Below the pieces are notes generated by a model. That model made no database searches, was not told the DNA's origin, and saw nothing but the letters and a program-made list of their open reading frames with translations. Position numbers and translations under genes: made by a program. From NCBI RefSeq assembly GCF_015594925.2, contig NZ_CP087590.1:1116001-1180000 (forward strand): a stretch of DNA of 64,000 bases. Direction: 5' to 3'. This stretch comes from Vibrio sp. VB16. Its GTDB lineage: Bacteria > Pseudomonadota > Gammaproteobacteria > Enterobacterales > Vibrionaceae. Shown here piece after piece: positions 9,901 through 18,116 of this stretch; positions within the stretch are counted from its first letter, which is position 1; each line of letters opens with the position of its first letter.

Positions 9901-10074
9901 GGTACGAAAAGCACGGACGACACCAGCGACCGAACATTCATCAGTAATAGCAATAGCAGAATAACGTAGAAAATCGGCCTGCAAAACCAATTCTTCTGGG
10001 TGAGAAGCTCCTGTTAAAAAAGAGAAATTACTCTGGCAAAAGAGTTCAGCGTAGTTGAGTGATTGGGTCGTCAT
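6976..10074 (-). CDS. dnaE2: Error-prone DNA polymerase DnaE2 (ImuC)
   Basis: Alternative C-family polymerase alpha subunit that extends past DNA lesions together with ImuA and ImuB, producing SOS mutagenesis. At 1032 residues it has normal DnaE2 length. The N-terminal PHP domain shows SNFSFLTGASHPEELV (15-30) but lacks the HxH metal pair of proofreading-linked PHP domains. The polymerase core has GRGSAANS (335-342) and the catalytic PDIDVDF (374-380), and a C-terminal OB-fold begins around residue 935. It is the last gene of the operon. Its ATG follows the imuB stop without a gap, so translation is probably coupled. Confidence 0.96.
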   Translation of the reverse strand: MTTQSLNYAELFCQSNFSFLTGASHPEELVLQADFLRYSAIAITDECSVAGVVRAFRTIEEKKLKVKLIIGSMFWLNSECQIVLLSPTREAYAELCRVITNARRRAEKGRYNLSEWDIMSLKHCYILWLPRQKHCDQYWGDWLAKHHQERMWLGLQRHLKSTDKCYLDHCKQLADLFNIPITACGGVLMHSATRLPLQHTLTAIRENSAITGIKQHLISNTEQSLRPIDKLKIIFESSWLQASHKLAQQCTFTMKELCYQYPAELIPIGHTPMSYLRKLVENGKKIRFPNGVPIEVQATIDKELILIEELKYPFYFLTIHDIVMFAKSQSILYQGRGSAANSVVCYCLEITAVDPRQISVLFERFISKERDEPPDIDVDFEHERREEVIQYIYKKYGRERAALAATVISYRYKSAVRDVGKALGISNTQLDFFIKNTNRRDRTLDWQAQLTELGLKPDSLKGQQFIQLVNEIMGFPRHLSQHVGGFVISSGPLYELVPVENASMPERTVIQWDKDDLETLKLLKVDVLALGMLSAIRKCFDLIQKHEQRTLTIPDISRMQDDEKVYAMLQKADTVGVFQIESRAQMSMLPRLKPRCYYDLVIQIAIVRPGPIQGDMVHPFLKRRDGKEPVTYPSEAVRDVLHRTMGVPIFQEQVIKLAMVAAGFTGGEADQLRRAMAAWKKNGHVFKFKDKLINGMLERGYDAEFAQRIFNQICGFGEYGFPESHSASFAILAYCSAWLKYYYPEAFYTSILNSLPMGFYSPSQLIQDARRHNISVLPVSVNHSKYDHIMVPNDQRNNQGYALRLGFRLVRGLSEKGAKQLINNRPENGYSNSGQLKNIGLNKKDIEALASADALKALSGDRYATRWAVMDSVQDYPLFRQHSTDNNTFQYQENEFETLTEDYAATGVSLAKHPITLLEEKGILGKFTRQVELLNQPHKSLVTVAGIVTGRQSPGTAAGVTFFTLEDDTGNVNVVVWSNTARAQQEAYLTAKILKVKGILEHDGQVTHVIAGKLIDLTDSIAQLSTQSRDFH

Positions 10075-11475
10075 TTAACTGAACACCCCATGTATGAACC
10101 ACTCCTTTTCTGGGGTTCTAAATACCCACAATATCTTCCCTTTATGACCTCTGGCAATAAAATAATCTCTTGTTACTTCACCCGCATCCCACCATCCTGT
10201 TGCGAGTCTTTCCGGACCTTGGACGATGGTGACTTTCTCCTGTAAAGGTGTTGGAAATGGAAGCAGAATACTGGGTCTTATCTGCTTCGTTTTTTGACCA
10301 ATAGTATTATTCTCTAGAGGCTGACAAAGCCGTGTTGTTTGTTCGGGTCTTGGGTCTGAGGTTAGGGTTAAACCTGAAACGCATTCTTTACCCAACTTTG
10401 CTTGTAAGCGAGATATTAGTTCGAGAGCCGACATGTTTCCTTTCGGACCATCAAAGAGGTCGTGTTCGTCTGCTTGCTGTTGGGCAACTCGGCTAATGGA
10501 TAAGGTAATGCCAACGACGGGGGCATCGAGTTTAATCGACTCTAAGGTTAACTGGCTGAGCTCATGCCATTTGGTGGCAAGATAATCACCCTGTGCTGAG
10601 GTGAACATGACTTCTTGGGTCTCGTTGCTTTTTTCGCGCTTGTGAAGTGTCAATGTCAGCTCATAAGCGATCTGATCTCTTCGTTTAAGAAAACGTTCTA
10701 ATTGCTTGAATAGTGTGTGTAATGGTTTTTCTAGCCACTGAAAATTATCAATTTCATAAAGCAATTCTAAAGATCGGGTAAATGTTTCTGGTGGATAATA
10801 AAATTCGATAAGATGCTTAAAACGCCCGGTTAACTGACCAATATAATTAACCAATTCAATATCAAAACGACGGGCAACATCTGAAATATCGAGCATGAGA
10901 AGATCGCCTAAATGGCGAACACCGACACGATTCAGCTTCTCTATGGTTTTTTTGGTCAATGCGGTTGCTTCTAAAGGGTATTTTTTTAATTGCCGCTCTA
11001 TTGCCCCCTTATCTTCTGATATACGGTTGAGTTGGGCTTGAGCGAGTAATCGGGCAGAGTAGGGGGAGTAACCTGTCGCGAAACAGTATTCAATATTAAG
11101 TTCGTCTAATGGTTTTTTAATCGCTTGCCAATAGCTATCTAACCCGTCATAGAGAGTCAACATATTACTGACTTTAAGCAATAACCCTGAAGGTGAGGAG
11201 AGAGAAATATCGGCTGTAACCATATATAACCAGTGAGCAATTTCTAGCAATTTTTTTTCTTCAATATCCGATTTGTATGGGTGTACTTGTAAAAGATTAC
11301 AAAGGGAAGCAGCATTGCCTAACCCCATACCGAGTTTCAGCCCAGATTCTGTCGCAATGTTGTTGAGTTGCACGATGTGATTTTTGTGCAAAATAGCAAT
11401 AGGTAATTCACCTGATTCTGAGAAAAGGGTATCGAGTTGCAGTTTAGGAAAATGAAGATAAAGCCAAAGAATCAC
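10075..11475 (-). CDS. imuB: ImuB, catalytically inactive Y-family polymerase-like protein
   Basis: A 466-residue Y-family homologue that acts as the hub of the ImuABC mutasome, bridging the sliding clamp and DnaE2. The N terminus reads ILWLYLHFPKLQLDTLF where active Y polymerases have an acidic metal ligand (DMDAFF-like), so the catalytic acid is missing, as is normal for ImuB. The C-terminal half contains ADEHDLFDG (around residue 364), which resembles the xxxDLF clamp-binding peptide of the family. The start ATG overlaps the imuA stop by 4 nt, and the stop abuts dnaE2, so the three genes are one tight operon. Confidence 0.93.
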   Translation of the reverse strand: MILWLYLHFPKLQLDTLFSESGELPIAILHKNHIVQLNNIATESGLKLGMGLGNAASLCNLLQVHPYKSDIEEKKLLEIAHWLYMVTADISLSSPSGLLLKVSNMLTLYDGLDSYWQAIKKPLDELNIEYCFATGYSPYSARLLAQAQLNRISEDKGAIERQLKKYPLEATALTKKTIEKLNRVGVRHLGDLLMLDISDVARRFDIELVNYIGQLTGRFKHLIEFYYPPETFTRSLELLYEIDNFQWLEKPLHTLFKQLERFLKRRDQIAYELTLTLHKREKSNETQEVMFTSAQGDYLATKWHELSQLTLESIKLDAPVVGITLSISRVAQQQADEHDLFDGPKGNMSALELISRLQAKLGKECVSGLTLTSDPRPEQTTRLCQPLENNTIGQKTKQIRPSILLPFPTPLQEKVTIVQGPERLATGWWDAGEVTRDYFIARGHKGKILWVFRTPEKEWFIHGVFS

Positions 11476-12164
11476 GCGTGGCCTCGTTTCAGTAGAGGAA
11501 ACGGCGTAATGTTACTTTTTTCGGCACTTTCCCCTTGGCTAAGATGAGACCAACGATGGCTCATATCGACAGAGAATGTTGATTTAAGCCAACCGCCCTT
11601 ACGTTTATGGAGAGTGACCTGTATAGCATTGGCGTGAGGTTGGAGCTGCATACTCAGTGAAATAGGTAAACTAATCTGATATTTTTGTTTGGTTTTGAAT
11701 AAAAAATTGAGGCATTGTCCTGTTTCGCTGGCGACCTGTAACCTTCTTGCTTGATGCACTTCTAATGATGGGTGCCATAAAGTGACGCTGCTACAACAAC
11801 CGCTTTTCAAGCTTTGCTCCGCAGACCAAAGCGCTTCTTTTTTTGTTTTAGGAAAGATCATCACGACGCGTTTTAGATCTATGCCTTGTTGAATTAAGTA
11901 CTCGGAACAGAGGTGTCCAGGTGGATTGATAAACACGCTAAGCCTTTGTTTTCCATTTTCTTTTATGTACGGCGTGAGCAATCGTAGTTCGCCAATACCA
12001 AAAGCGGATGATATTTCGACTACACCATGAGTTGGAAAGCCACCACCCAGTTGTTTATCGAGCTCTATATATCCTGTTGGGTGAGTTTCTACGGGATTTT
12101 GAGGTTTAGAACCCTGCCAAATCAAGTGCTTACTATGTAATAAGTCAATAGCGGTTTGCATCAT
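11472..12164 (-). CDS. imuA: ImuA, SOS mutagenesis RecA-like protein
   Basis: First gene of the SOS mutagenesis operon. ImuA proteins resemble a RecA/SulA-type fold and help recruit the ImuB-DnaE2 complex. Typical segments are PTGYIELDKQLGGGFPTHGVVEI near the N terminus and VFINPPGHLCSEYLIQQGI later. A longer frame opens at 12191, but that ATG lies inside the LexA box. I prefer ATG 12164 (product begins MMQTAIDLLHS, about 230 residues), which leaves the operator upstream of the coding region. The protein ends in the ATGA overlap with imuB. Confidence 0.88.
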   Translation of the reverse strand: MMQTAIDLLHSKHLIWQGSKPQNPVETHPTGYIELDKQLGGGFPTHGVVEISSAFGIGELRLLTPYIKENGKQRLSVFINPPGHLCSEYLIQQGIDLKRVVMIFPKTKKEALWSAEQSLKSGCCSSVTLWHPSLEVHQARRLQVASETGQCLNFLFKTKQKYQISLPISLSMQLQPHANAIQVTLHKRKGGWLKSTFSVDMSHRWSHLSQGESAEKSNITPFPLLKRGHA

Positions 12165-12181
12165 TCTTACTCGGCTAAATA

Positions 12182-12201
12182 TACTGTGCATACATACAGT
12201 A
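12182..12201. promoter_or_regulatory. LexA (SOS) box of the imuA-imuB-dnaE2 operon
   Basis: CTGTGCATACATACAG at 12184-12199 is a perfect CTGT-N8-ACAG gammaproteobacterial SOS box, extended to TA/TA on both sides. It lies about 20 bp upstream of the preferred imuA start. LexA repression and damage induction of the operon follow from known imuABC regulation. Confidence 0.9.
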
Positions 12202-12343
12202 TATTTGATCGAGAGAGAGGATCAAGGAAGAAAAGTAGGAATCAGAGAGATAAACTATTTCTATATAAAATACAGAACGTTGTATAGTATCCGAGTCTGA
12301 ATCAATAATTCTCACCGAGTGAGCCGTATCTAGGAGTTATTTA

Positions 12344-13279
12344 ATGCATCAGCAACTCATTATGCTGTTCGCACTCATTGTCATGAGTTTTTCCATCGGC
12401 TTATGGTTTCAAAAAAAATATGCAGAGATCAATCAATCTCTTAGCGTAACCTTAGGCAAATTTACCTTAACCATCATCATTCCCTACTCAATACTGACCT
12501 CTATCTGGCAACTTCCAAAAATAGAATCTCAACTTTTTTATCTTCCTTTAGTGGGGGTAGGGGTCATCTTTCTAGGAGCTCTGGTCGGTTTTGTTGCCGT
12601 GAAATGGAAAAAGCTTGCACCTAAGCAAGCTGGGGCATTAGTTTCAGTGACCACAATTTATAATTTAGGTGCGTTAGGTAATCTGTGTGCTTTTTTTATC
12701 TTCGGCGAAAATGGGATAGCGATTGCTGCCCTGTATAAATTAAGTGAGGAGTTAATCTATTTTGCTGGGATCTACCCTTACGCCCGAAAATGCGGAGATC
12801 AGCCGCTCAATATTGGTAAAAGATATTTCTGGCGCGACCCTATATTTTTAGCGGCAATCAGTGCCATTTTTATTGGTTTGATGCTTAACCTAAGTGGCCT
12901 CAACAGACCGTTGATTATTGGTGATATTAACCAGTATGTGATTCCATTTGGCAGCTTACTGATGGTTTTCTCTGTGGGGTTGACATTTAACCTTAAGGGC
13001 GGGGATAAGTGGAAAATACTGGCGATACAGGTATCAACATGTCGGGCCGTTTTTGCTCCGGTCGTTGCGATTCTTCTCATTACATTGTTTGATTTGTGGT
13101 CAGTATACGATGGGTTGGTTGCGAAGGTATGTATATTGTTATCGGTTATGCCAACGGGCTTTACTTCAACGATACCAACGGTGTTGTATCGCCTAGACAG
13201 CGATCTTGCCAATACGGCATGGTTCTATAGTTATTTGGCTTTTCTTATTGCTTTTCCAATAACGGTGATGCTGCTTTAG
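12344..13279 (+). CDS. AEC-family (auxin efflux carrier-like) transporter
   Basis: Inner-membrane carrier of 311 residues with about ten hydrophobic helices split into two inverted five-helix halves, as in the AEC/bile-acid:Na+ symporter-like fold. Family hallmarks are the N-terminal SIGLWFQKK following TM1, the LTIIIPYSILTS segment, and LVSVTTIYNLGALGNLCAFFIFGENGIAIAALY with helix-breaking Gly/Asn in the crossover. AEC proteins carry small organic acids such as malate or unknown metabolites; the substrate is not inferable. It is divergent from the SOS operon. An AGGAG ribosome site lies 8 nt before the ATG. Confidence 0.85.
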   Translation: MHQQLIMLFALIVMSFSIGLWFQKKYAEINQSLSVTLGKFTLTIIIPYSILTSIWQLPKIESQLFYLPLVGVGVIFLGALVGFVAVKWKKLAPKQAGALVSVTTIYNLGALGNLCAFFIFGENGIAIAALYKLSEELIYFAGIYPYARKCGDQPLNIGKRYFWRDPIFLAAISAIFIGLMLNLSGLNRPLIIGDINQYVIPFGSLLMVFSVGLTFNLKGGDKWKILAIQVSTCRAVFAPVVAILLITLFDLWSVYDGLVAKVCILLSVMPTGFTSTIPTVLYRLDSDLANTAWFYSYLAFLIAFPITVMLL

Positions 13280-13371
13280 AGTGTTAAGCGTTAGCTATAA
13301 GGTCTTCTCGAACCATCACTTCGCGCTTGTCTAGAAATGAACGGAGTGACGGTTCAAGAAGTGAAGGATTT

Positions 13372-13414
13372 CTCGATTTACAAAGCGAACAGAGTGAACA
13401 CTGAGTAAATCGAG
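13372..13414. repeat. Inverted repeat between AEC gene and yciK
   Basis: CTCGATTTAC (13372-13381) and its complement GTAAATCGAG (13405-13414) flank a 23-nt loop between convergent genes. Upstream, 13310-13366 has further degenerate pairing of AACCATCACTTC-like and GAAGTGAAGG-like segments. It could be a structured 3' end or a degraded intergenic repeat. No T run is present. Confidence 0.4.
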
Positions 13415-13420
13415 GGGAAC

Positions 13421-14167
13421 CTATTTAGGCTGGGCATCAATACACTGCCCATTTATCTCTTTACCTTCAGGTGCCATTAAATAGAGATAGAGTGGCATAA
13501 TATCTAACGGTGTTTTTAATAAATGCGAATCCTCTGCTGGGTAGGCTGTAGCCCGCATTCCTGTTCGCGTTGCGCCTGGGTTAATGGCATTAACCTTAAT
13601 TGCCGTATCGGTTAACTCATCAGCAAGGATCTGCATCATACCTTCGGTCGCGAATTTGGATATTGAATAGGTTCCCCAAAAAGCCCTGCCTTTATGTCCT
13701 ACAGAAGACGAAGTGTAGACAATGCGCGCATCATCAGAATTATGCAAAATAGGTAATAAGGCCTGAGTCATCAAAAACTGCGCTTTTACATTGATTTGCA
13801 TCACATCATCAAAGGTGTCTTCGCTTATTTGATCGAATGGACTGATGACGCCAAGCAGGCTTGCATTATGTAATACACCATCTAAACGGCCAAACTGTTG
13901 TTCAATCGTTTCAGCCATATCAATATAGTTTTGTTTACTAGCCCCTTTCATATCCAATGGAATAATGGCAGGTTGAACATAACCCGCTGCTTCTATTTCA
14001 TCATAAGTTTGTTCAAGTTTTTTAACGGTACGGCCCAATAGAATAACGGTCGCACCATGTTCGGCATAACTAAGAGCCGCTTGCTTTCCTATTCCAGCGC
14101 CAGCGCCGGTAACTAAAATGATTTTATCTTTGAGTGCATCTTTTGAGACTGAATAATCCACTTCCAT
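13421..14167 (-). CDS. yciK: Short-chain dehydrogenase YciK
   Basis: NAD(P)-dependent SDR-family oxidoreductase of 248 residues, unknown substrate. The Rossmann motif is ILVTGAGAGIGKQAA near residue 16, followed by LHNAS (NNAG-like), the catalytic Ser in TSSSV, and Y-x3-K in TYSISKFATEGM. The NPGATRTGMRA region is typical. Sequence and neighbourhood match E. coli yciK, which also lies divergent from or beside sohB. The start ATG follows a short upstream segment shared with sohB (81 bp). Most YciK proteins are not biochemically assigned. Confidence 0.92.
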   Translation of the reverse strand: MEVDYSVSKDALKDKIILVTGAGAGIGKQAALSYAEHGATVILLGRTVKKLEQTYDEIEAAGYVQPAIIPLDMKGASKQNYIDMAETIEQQFGRLDGVLHNASLLGVISPFDQISEDTFDDVMQINVKAQFLMTQALLPILHNSDDARIVYTSSSVGHKGRAFWGTYSISKFATEGMMQILADELTDTAIKVNAINPGATRTGMRATAYPAEDSHLLKTPLDIMPLYLYLMAPEGKEINGQCIDAQPK

Positions 14168-14248
14168 ATCCCTATTTTTATTATTTAATGTTGGTTATCA
14201 TGACAAAGTGATTACAATACACGAATTGAAATGATTGGGGATACTAGA

Positions 14249-15310
14249 TTGGAATTTTTGTTGGACTACGGCCTATTTTTGGCCAAGATTGCGACTTTTG
14301 TTGTGGCAGTTATTGCTATTTTAGTGGTTGCAAAAGCAGTCGGTGGGAAACAAGGTGGCCCGAAAGGTGAGTTAGAGATCACCAATCTAACCGAGAGACA
14401 CAAAGATAACATTGAAGTGATGGAGCATCACTTACATGATGGCACCTTTATAAAAGAGCGTGATAAGGCAGAAAAAAAGGCAGAAAAGGAAAAAGAAAAA
14501 TCACGAAATAAAGAGGTGAAACAAGCGGTTAAAGAAGGAGCTTTAGAGAGTACACGTGAAGCGCATCTGTTTGTTTTGGATTTTAATGGCAGCATTGATG
14601 CCAAAGAAGTCGCGTCTCTGCGAGAAGAAGTCACGGCAATATTGTCTGTTGCTAGAGAGGGGGATGAGGTGTTACTTCGTCTAGAATCTGGTGGTGGAAT
14701 GGTCCATGGTTACGGCCTTGCGTCCTCGCAGCTTGACCGTATCAAAGCTGCAAATATCCCACTGATTATCTCTGTCGACAAAGTCGCCGCAAGTGGTGGT
14801 TATATGATGGCGTGTATTGGTGACAAAATTGTATCTGCTCCTTTTGCCATTGTTGGCTCAATTGGTGTGATTGCTCAACTGCCGAATTTCAACAAACTGC
14901 TTAAAAAACATAATATAGAGTTTGAACAGCTCACGGCTGGTGAATATAAGCGTACATTGACGATGTTCGGAGAGAACAGCGACAAAGCTCGGGATAAATT
15001 TAAACAGGAGCTTGAAGAAACCCATGGACTATTCAAAGATTTCATCCGTGAACGACGTCCTGCACTTGATTTAGAAAAAGTGGCAACAGGTGAGCATTGG
15101 TTTGGAACACAAGCTCAAGCGCTAGGGTTAGTGGATGAAATCAGCACATCTGATGATATCGTCGTTAATGCCTGTAAAAAGAAAACCGTACTTTCTGTCC
15201 GTTATGTTCAAAAGAAAAAAATGGCGGATAAACTGGCCAGAATTGGTGGCGAAGCCGCCGATCATTTATTGATGAAATGGTTGTCTCGTGGACAAAGACC
15301 AATAATGTAG
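14249..15310 (+). CDS. sohB: Inner-membrane peptidase SohB
   Basis: S49-family (SppA-like) membrane serine protease of about 353 residues with one N-terminal membrane anchor (DYGLFLAKIATFVVAVIAILVV), a charged Lys/Glu linker, and the peptidase domain. The nucleophile Ser is in KVAASGGYMMA, and GSIGVIAQLPNF and HWFGTQAQALGLVDEI follow E. coli SohB closely. I prefer the TTG at 14249. GGGGAT at 14237-14242 is well spaced for it, and the product then begins like E. coli (M-E-x-L-L). An ATG at 14231 in frame would add six residues. Divergent from yciK, as in E. coli. Confidence 0.92.
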   Translation: MEFLLDYGLFLAKIATFVVAVIAILVVAKAVGGKQGGPKGELEITNLTERHKDNIEVMEHHLHDGTFIKERDKAEKKAEKEKEKSRNKEVKQAVKEGALESTREAHLFVLDFNGSIDAKEVASLREEVTAILSVAREGDEVLLRLESGGGMVHGYGLASSQLDRIKAANIPLIISVDKVAASGGYMMACIGDKIVSAPFAIVGSIGVIAQLPNFNKLLKKHNIEFEQLTAGEYKRTLTMFGENSDKARDKFKQELEETHGLFKDFIRERRPALDLEKVATGEHWFGTQAQALGLVDEISTSDDIVVNACKKKTVLSVRYVQKKKMADKLARIGGEAADHLLMKWLSRGQRPIM

Positions 15311-15387
15311 AGAACGACAGTGTGTATCTTTCGATAGGTTACATCTGTATACGATAGTAAAACGTCGTTATTATCTAAGATTATTAT

Positions 15388-15437
15388 GTGGGTTAACAAG
15401 GTATTAGCTTAACCAAGCACTTGATTAACCCACTTTT
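15388..15437 (+). terminator. Probable intrinsic terminator after sohB
   Basis: GTGGGTTAA (15388-15396) pairs with TTAACCCAC (15425-15433) and is followed by TTTT. The 28-nt loop holds a further GGTTAA/TTAACC option. Placed 75 bp after sohB. Confidence 0.55.
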
Positions 15438-15580
15438 AATGACTTAATAGTCAATTATTAAATTTTAAATTTTCCTCCTTCTTTCCTCGCTCCGATCCTC
15501 ATTTCGACCTATAATATGCCGCCGATAAAAGTGGTTCTATACGGATAGAATTACTACACACTTAAGAATTGGAGAAATAA

Positions 15581-16258
15581 ATGTCCTCGAAGAAACCCGT
15601 TGTAACTGTTGATGGACCTAGTGGTGCAGGTAAAGGCACGCTATGTATGTTGTTGGCTGAAAAACTCGGTTTTCACTTACTTGATTCTGGCGCTATTTAC
15701 CGTGTATTAGCTCTTGCGGCTATTCATCATGGTGTCAATACAGAATCGGAAGAGGCGTTAGTACCTTTGGCGACGCATTTAGACGTACAGTTTATCGCGG
15801 AAGGTGATCTGGTTAAGGTTATTTTAGAAGGGGAAGATGTCTCTTCAGAGCTCCGTAAAGAAGAGACGGGTACCGCAGCATCAAAAGTGGCGGCATTACC
15901 ACGAGTCCGAGAGGCGTTATTACGACGCCAACGTTCATTTAGCAACGAACAAGGCTTGGTTGCCGATGGGCGTGATATGGGCACGGTAGTTTTCCCAAAT
16001 GCGGAAGTGAAGATCTTCCTTGACGCAACGGCTGAGGAAAGGGCGGATAGACGCCTTAAGCAGTTGCAAGAAAAGGGGTTAAGTGTTAAATTTGACCACC
16101 TTTTACGCGAGATACAGGAGCGTGATGACAGAGACCGCAACCGTGCGGTGGCTCCGTTACGTCCTGCTGATGGCGCATTAGTGCTTGATTCCACTACATT
16201 TTCTATAGGTGAAGTGGTCGACCAAGCGCTTGAATATATCGAATCTAAATTGTCTTAA
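15581..16258 (+). CDS. cmk: Cytidylate kinase
   Basis: Phosphorylates CMP and dCMP to the diphosphates with ATP in pyrimidine nucleotide metabolism. The 225 residues match the bacterial family length. The P-loop is VDGPSGAGKGT at 9-19. The CMP-binding insert, the DGRDMGTVVFP motif (acceptor site) and the LID segment RDDRDRNRAVAPLRPA are all present. GGAG lies 7 nt before the ATG. It is immediately upstream of rpsA, the widely conserved cmk-rpsA order. Confidence 0.97.
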   Translation: MSSKKPVVTVDGPSGAGKGTLCMLLAEKLGFHLLDSGAIYRVLALAAIHHGVNTESEEALVPLATHLDVQFIAEGDLVKVILEGEDVSSELRKEETGTAASKVAALPRVREALLRRQRSFSNEQGLVADGRDMGTVVFPNAEVKIFLDATAEERADRRLKQLQEKGLSVKFDHLLREIQERDDRDRNRAVAPLRPADGALVLDSTTFSIGEVVDQALEYIESKLS

Positions 16259-16362
16259 TTTAAGAGGCAATAGGAGGTCGGTCGCAAGGATGATGACTGG
16301 CTATTTTATCAACCCCACGCGGTAGGATGCCCGTGGAAGTTTAATAATTGAAGATCAAATTA
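16259..16362 (+). promoter_or_regulatory. rpsA leader, probable S1 autoregulatory translation element
   Basis: The 104-nt leader lacks a classical Shine-Dalgarno near the rpsA ATG (AAGATCAAATTA precedes it) but holds several GGA motifs. One hairpin pairs CCACG (16315-16319) with CGTGG (16332-16336) and exposes GGTAGGAT in the loop. A GGA in GCAAGGATGATG is flanked by GTC/GAC. This is the architecture known for gammaproteobacterial rpsA leaders, where folded GGA loops replace the SD and free S1 represses its own translation. Confidence 0.6.
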
Positions 16363-18042
16363 ATGACTGAATCTTTCGCTCAACTCTTTGAAGAGTCTCT
16401 AAACGAACTAGAACTTCGCCCAGGTACCATTGTTAAAGGTACTGTAGTCGCTATCGAGAACGGTTTCGTTCTTGTTGATGCTGGCCTAAAATCAGAATCT
16501 GCTATCCCAGCAGAGGAATTCAAGAACGCTGCTGGCGAACTTGATGTTGAGATTGGTTCAGAAATCGACGTAGCACTTGATGCTGTTGAAGATGGCTTTG
16601 GTGAAACTAAACTTTCTCGTGAGAAAGCTAAGCGTCACGAAGCTTGGATCGTTCTTGAGAAAGCATACGAAGAAGCTGAAACTGTTATTGGTATCATTAA
16701 CGGTAAAGTTAAAGGTGGTTTCACAGTAGAACTAAACGGTATCCGTGCGTTCCTACCTGGTTCATTAGTAGATGTTCGCCCAATCCGCGACACTGCTCAC
16801 CTAGAGAACAAAGAGCTAGAGTTTAAAGTAATTAAGCTAGATCAAAAACGTAACAACGTTGTTGTTTCTCGCCGTGCTGTTATCGAATCTGAAAACAGTG
16901 TTGAGCGTGACGAGCTTCTTGAAACACTTCAAGAAGGTAGCGAAGTTAAAGGTATCGTTAAGAACCTTACTGACTACGGTGCATTCGTTGACCTTGGCGG
17001 CGTAGATGGCCTACTTCACATTACTGATATGGCTTGGAAGCGTGTTAAGCACCCATCTGAGATCGTAAACGTAGGTGATGAAATCCTAGTTAAAGTTCTT
17101 AAGTTTGACCGTGAGCGTACTCGCGTATCTCTAGGCCTTAAGCAACTTGGTGAAGATCCATGGGTAGCAATCGCTAAGCGTTACCCAGAAGGTCACAAAC
17201 TAACTGGTCGTGTTACTAACTTAACTGACTACGGCTGCTTCGTTGAAATCGAAGAAGGCGTTGAAGGTCTAGTACACGTTTCAGAAATGGATTGGACTAA
17301 CAAGAATATCCACCCATCTAAAGTGGTTAACGTTGGCGACGAAGCTGAAGTTATGGTTCTTGAGATTGACGAAGAACGTCGTCGTATTTCTCTAGGCCTT
17401 AAGCAGTGTAAAGCTAACCCTTGGCAGTCATTCTCTGAAGCGCAAGTTAAAGGCGACAAAGTAACTGGTAAGATCAAGTCTATCACTGACTTTGGTATCT
17501 TTATCGGTCTTGACGGCGGCATCGATGGTCTTGTTCACTTATCTGATATCTCTTGGAATGTTGCAGGAGAAGATGCGGTACGTGATTATAAGAAAGGCGA
17601 TGAAATCTCTGCAGTTGTTCTTGCAGTTGATGCAGAGCGTGAACGTATTTCTCTTGGCGTTAAGCAAATGGAAAATGACCCGTTCAACGCATTTGTTGCT
17701 GATAACAAGAAAGGCATTCTAATTAACGCAACTGTAACTGCAGTTGACGCAAAAGGTGCTACACTTGAAATTGCAGAGGGTGTTGAAGGTTACATCCGTG
17801 CATCTGAAGTTTCACGTGACCGTGTTGAAGATGCATCTCTAATCCTAAGCGTAGGCGATAGTGTTGAAGCTAAGTTCACGGGCGTTGACCGTAAGAACCG
17901 CGTAGTAAACCTTTCTGTTAAAGCGAAGGATGAAGCTGACGAGCAAGAAGCAATGGCGTCAGTGAACAAGCAAGAAGATACTTCTACTAGCGGGTTCACA
18001 AATGCTATGGCAGATGCTTTCAAGGCTGCTAAAGGCGAGTAA
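16363..18042 (+). CDS. rpsA: 30S ribosomal protein S1
   Basis: Large RNA-binding ribosomal protein that loads mRNA on the 30S subunit, 559 residues with six S1 OB-fold repeats. Repeated V-x-NLTDYGAFVDL, LTDYGCFVEIEEGVEGLVH and ITDFGIFIGLDGGIDGLVH blocks are obvious. The start is ATG 16363 (MTESFAQLFEESL, as in E. coli), not the upstream TTG that extends the frame. Codon use is strongly biased to favoured codons (GCT, GGT, CGT, AAC, AAG), unlike the flanking genes, as expected for a very highly expressed gene. A strong intrinsic terminator follows. Confidence 0.98.
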   Translation: MTESFAQLFEESLNELELRPGTIVKGTVVAIENGFVLVDAGLKSESAIPAEEFKNAAGELDVEIGSEIDVALDAVEDGFGETKLSREKAKRHEAWIVLEKAYEEAETVIGIINGKVKGGFTVELNGIRAFLPGSLVDVRPIRDTAHLENKELEFKVIKLDQKRNNVVVSRRAVIESENSVERDELLETLQEGSEVKGIVKNLTDYGAFVDLGGVDGLLHITDMAWKRVKHPSEIVNVGDEILVKVLKFDRERTRVSLGLKQLGEDPWVAIAKRYPEGHKLTGRVTNLTDYGCFVEIEEGVEGLVHVSEMDWTNKNIHPSKVVNVGDEAEVMVLEIDEERRRISLGLKQCKANPWQSFSEAQVKGDKVTGKIKSITDFGIFIGLDGGIDGLVHLSDISWNVAGEDAVRDYKKGDEISAVVLAVDAERERISLGVKQMENDPFNAFVADNKKGILINATVTAVDAKGATLEIAEGVEGYIRASEVSRDRVEDASLILSVGDSVEAKFTGVDRKNRVVNLSVKAKDEADEQEAMASVNKQEDTSTSGFTNAMADAFKAAKGE

Positions 18043-18054
18043 TAATCGCAATTA

Positions 18055-18079
18055 GGGAGCCTTTTGGCTCCCTTTTTTT
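18055..18079 (+). terminator. Intrinsic terminator of rpsA
   Basis: Perfect 7-bp GC-rich stem GGGAGCC/GGCTCCC with a TTTT loop, followed by seven T residues, 12 bp after the rpsA stop. ihfB starts 38 bp downstream, so some read-through or a promoter in this gap is needed for it. Confidence 0.9.
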
Positions 18080-18116
18080 ATGATTTGACGTTTTTGAAAA
18101 TGTGATGAGGGTAAAT

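Noticed and set aside
12799..13212. 137-codon ORF on the minus strand inside the AEC transporter gene
   Set aside because: It lies antisense to a well-supported membrane protein, and its product has no family features.
12344..13279. AEC transporter as part of the SOS operon
   Set aside because: It is on the opposite strand and shares only the promoter region; AEC transporters have no known SOS link.
15727..16194. 155-codon minus-strand ORF within cmk
   Set aside because: Ser/Arg-rich shadow of a conserved kinase gene, with no ribosome site or motif.
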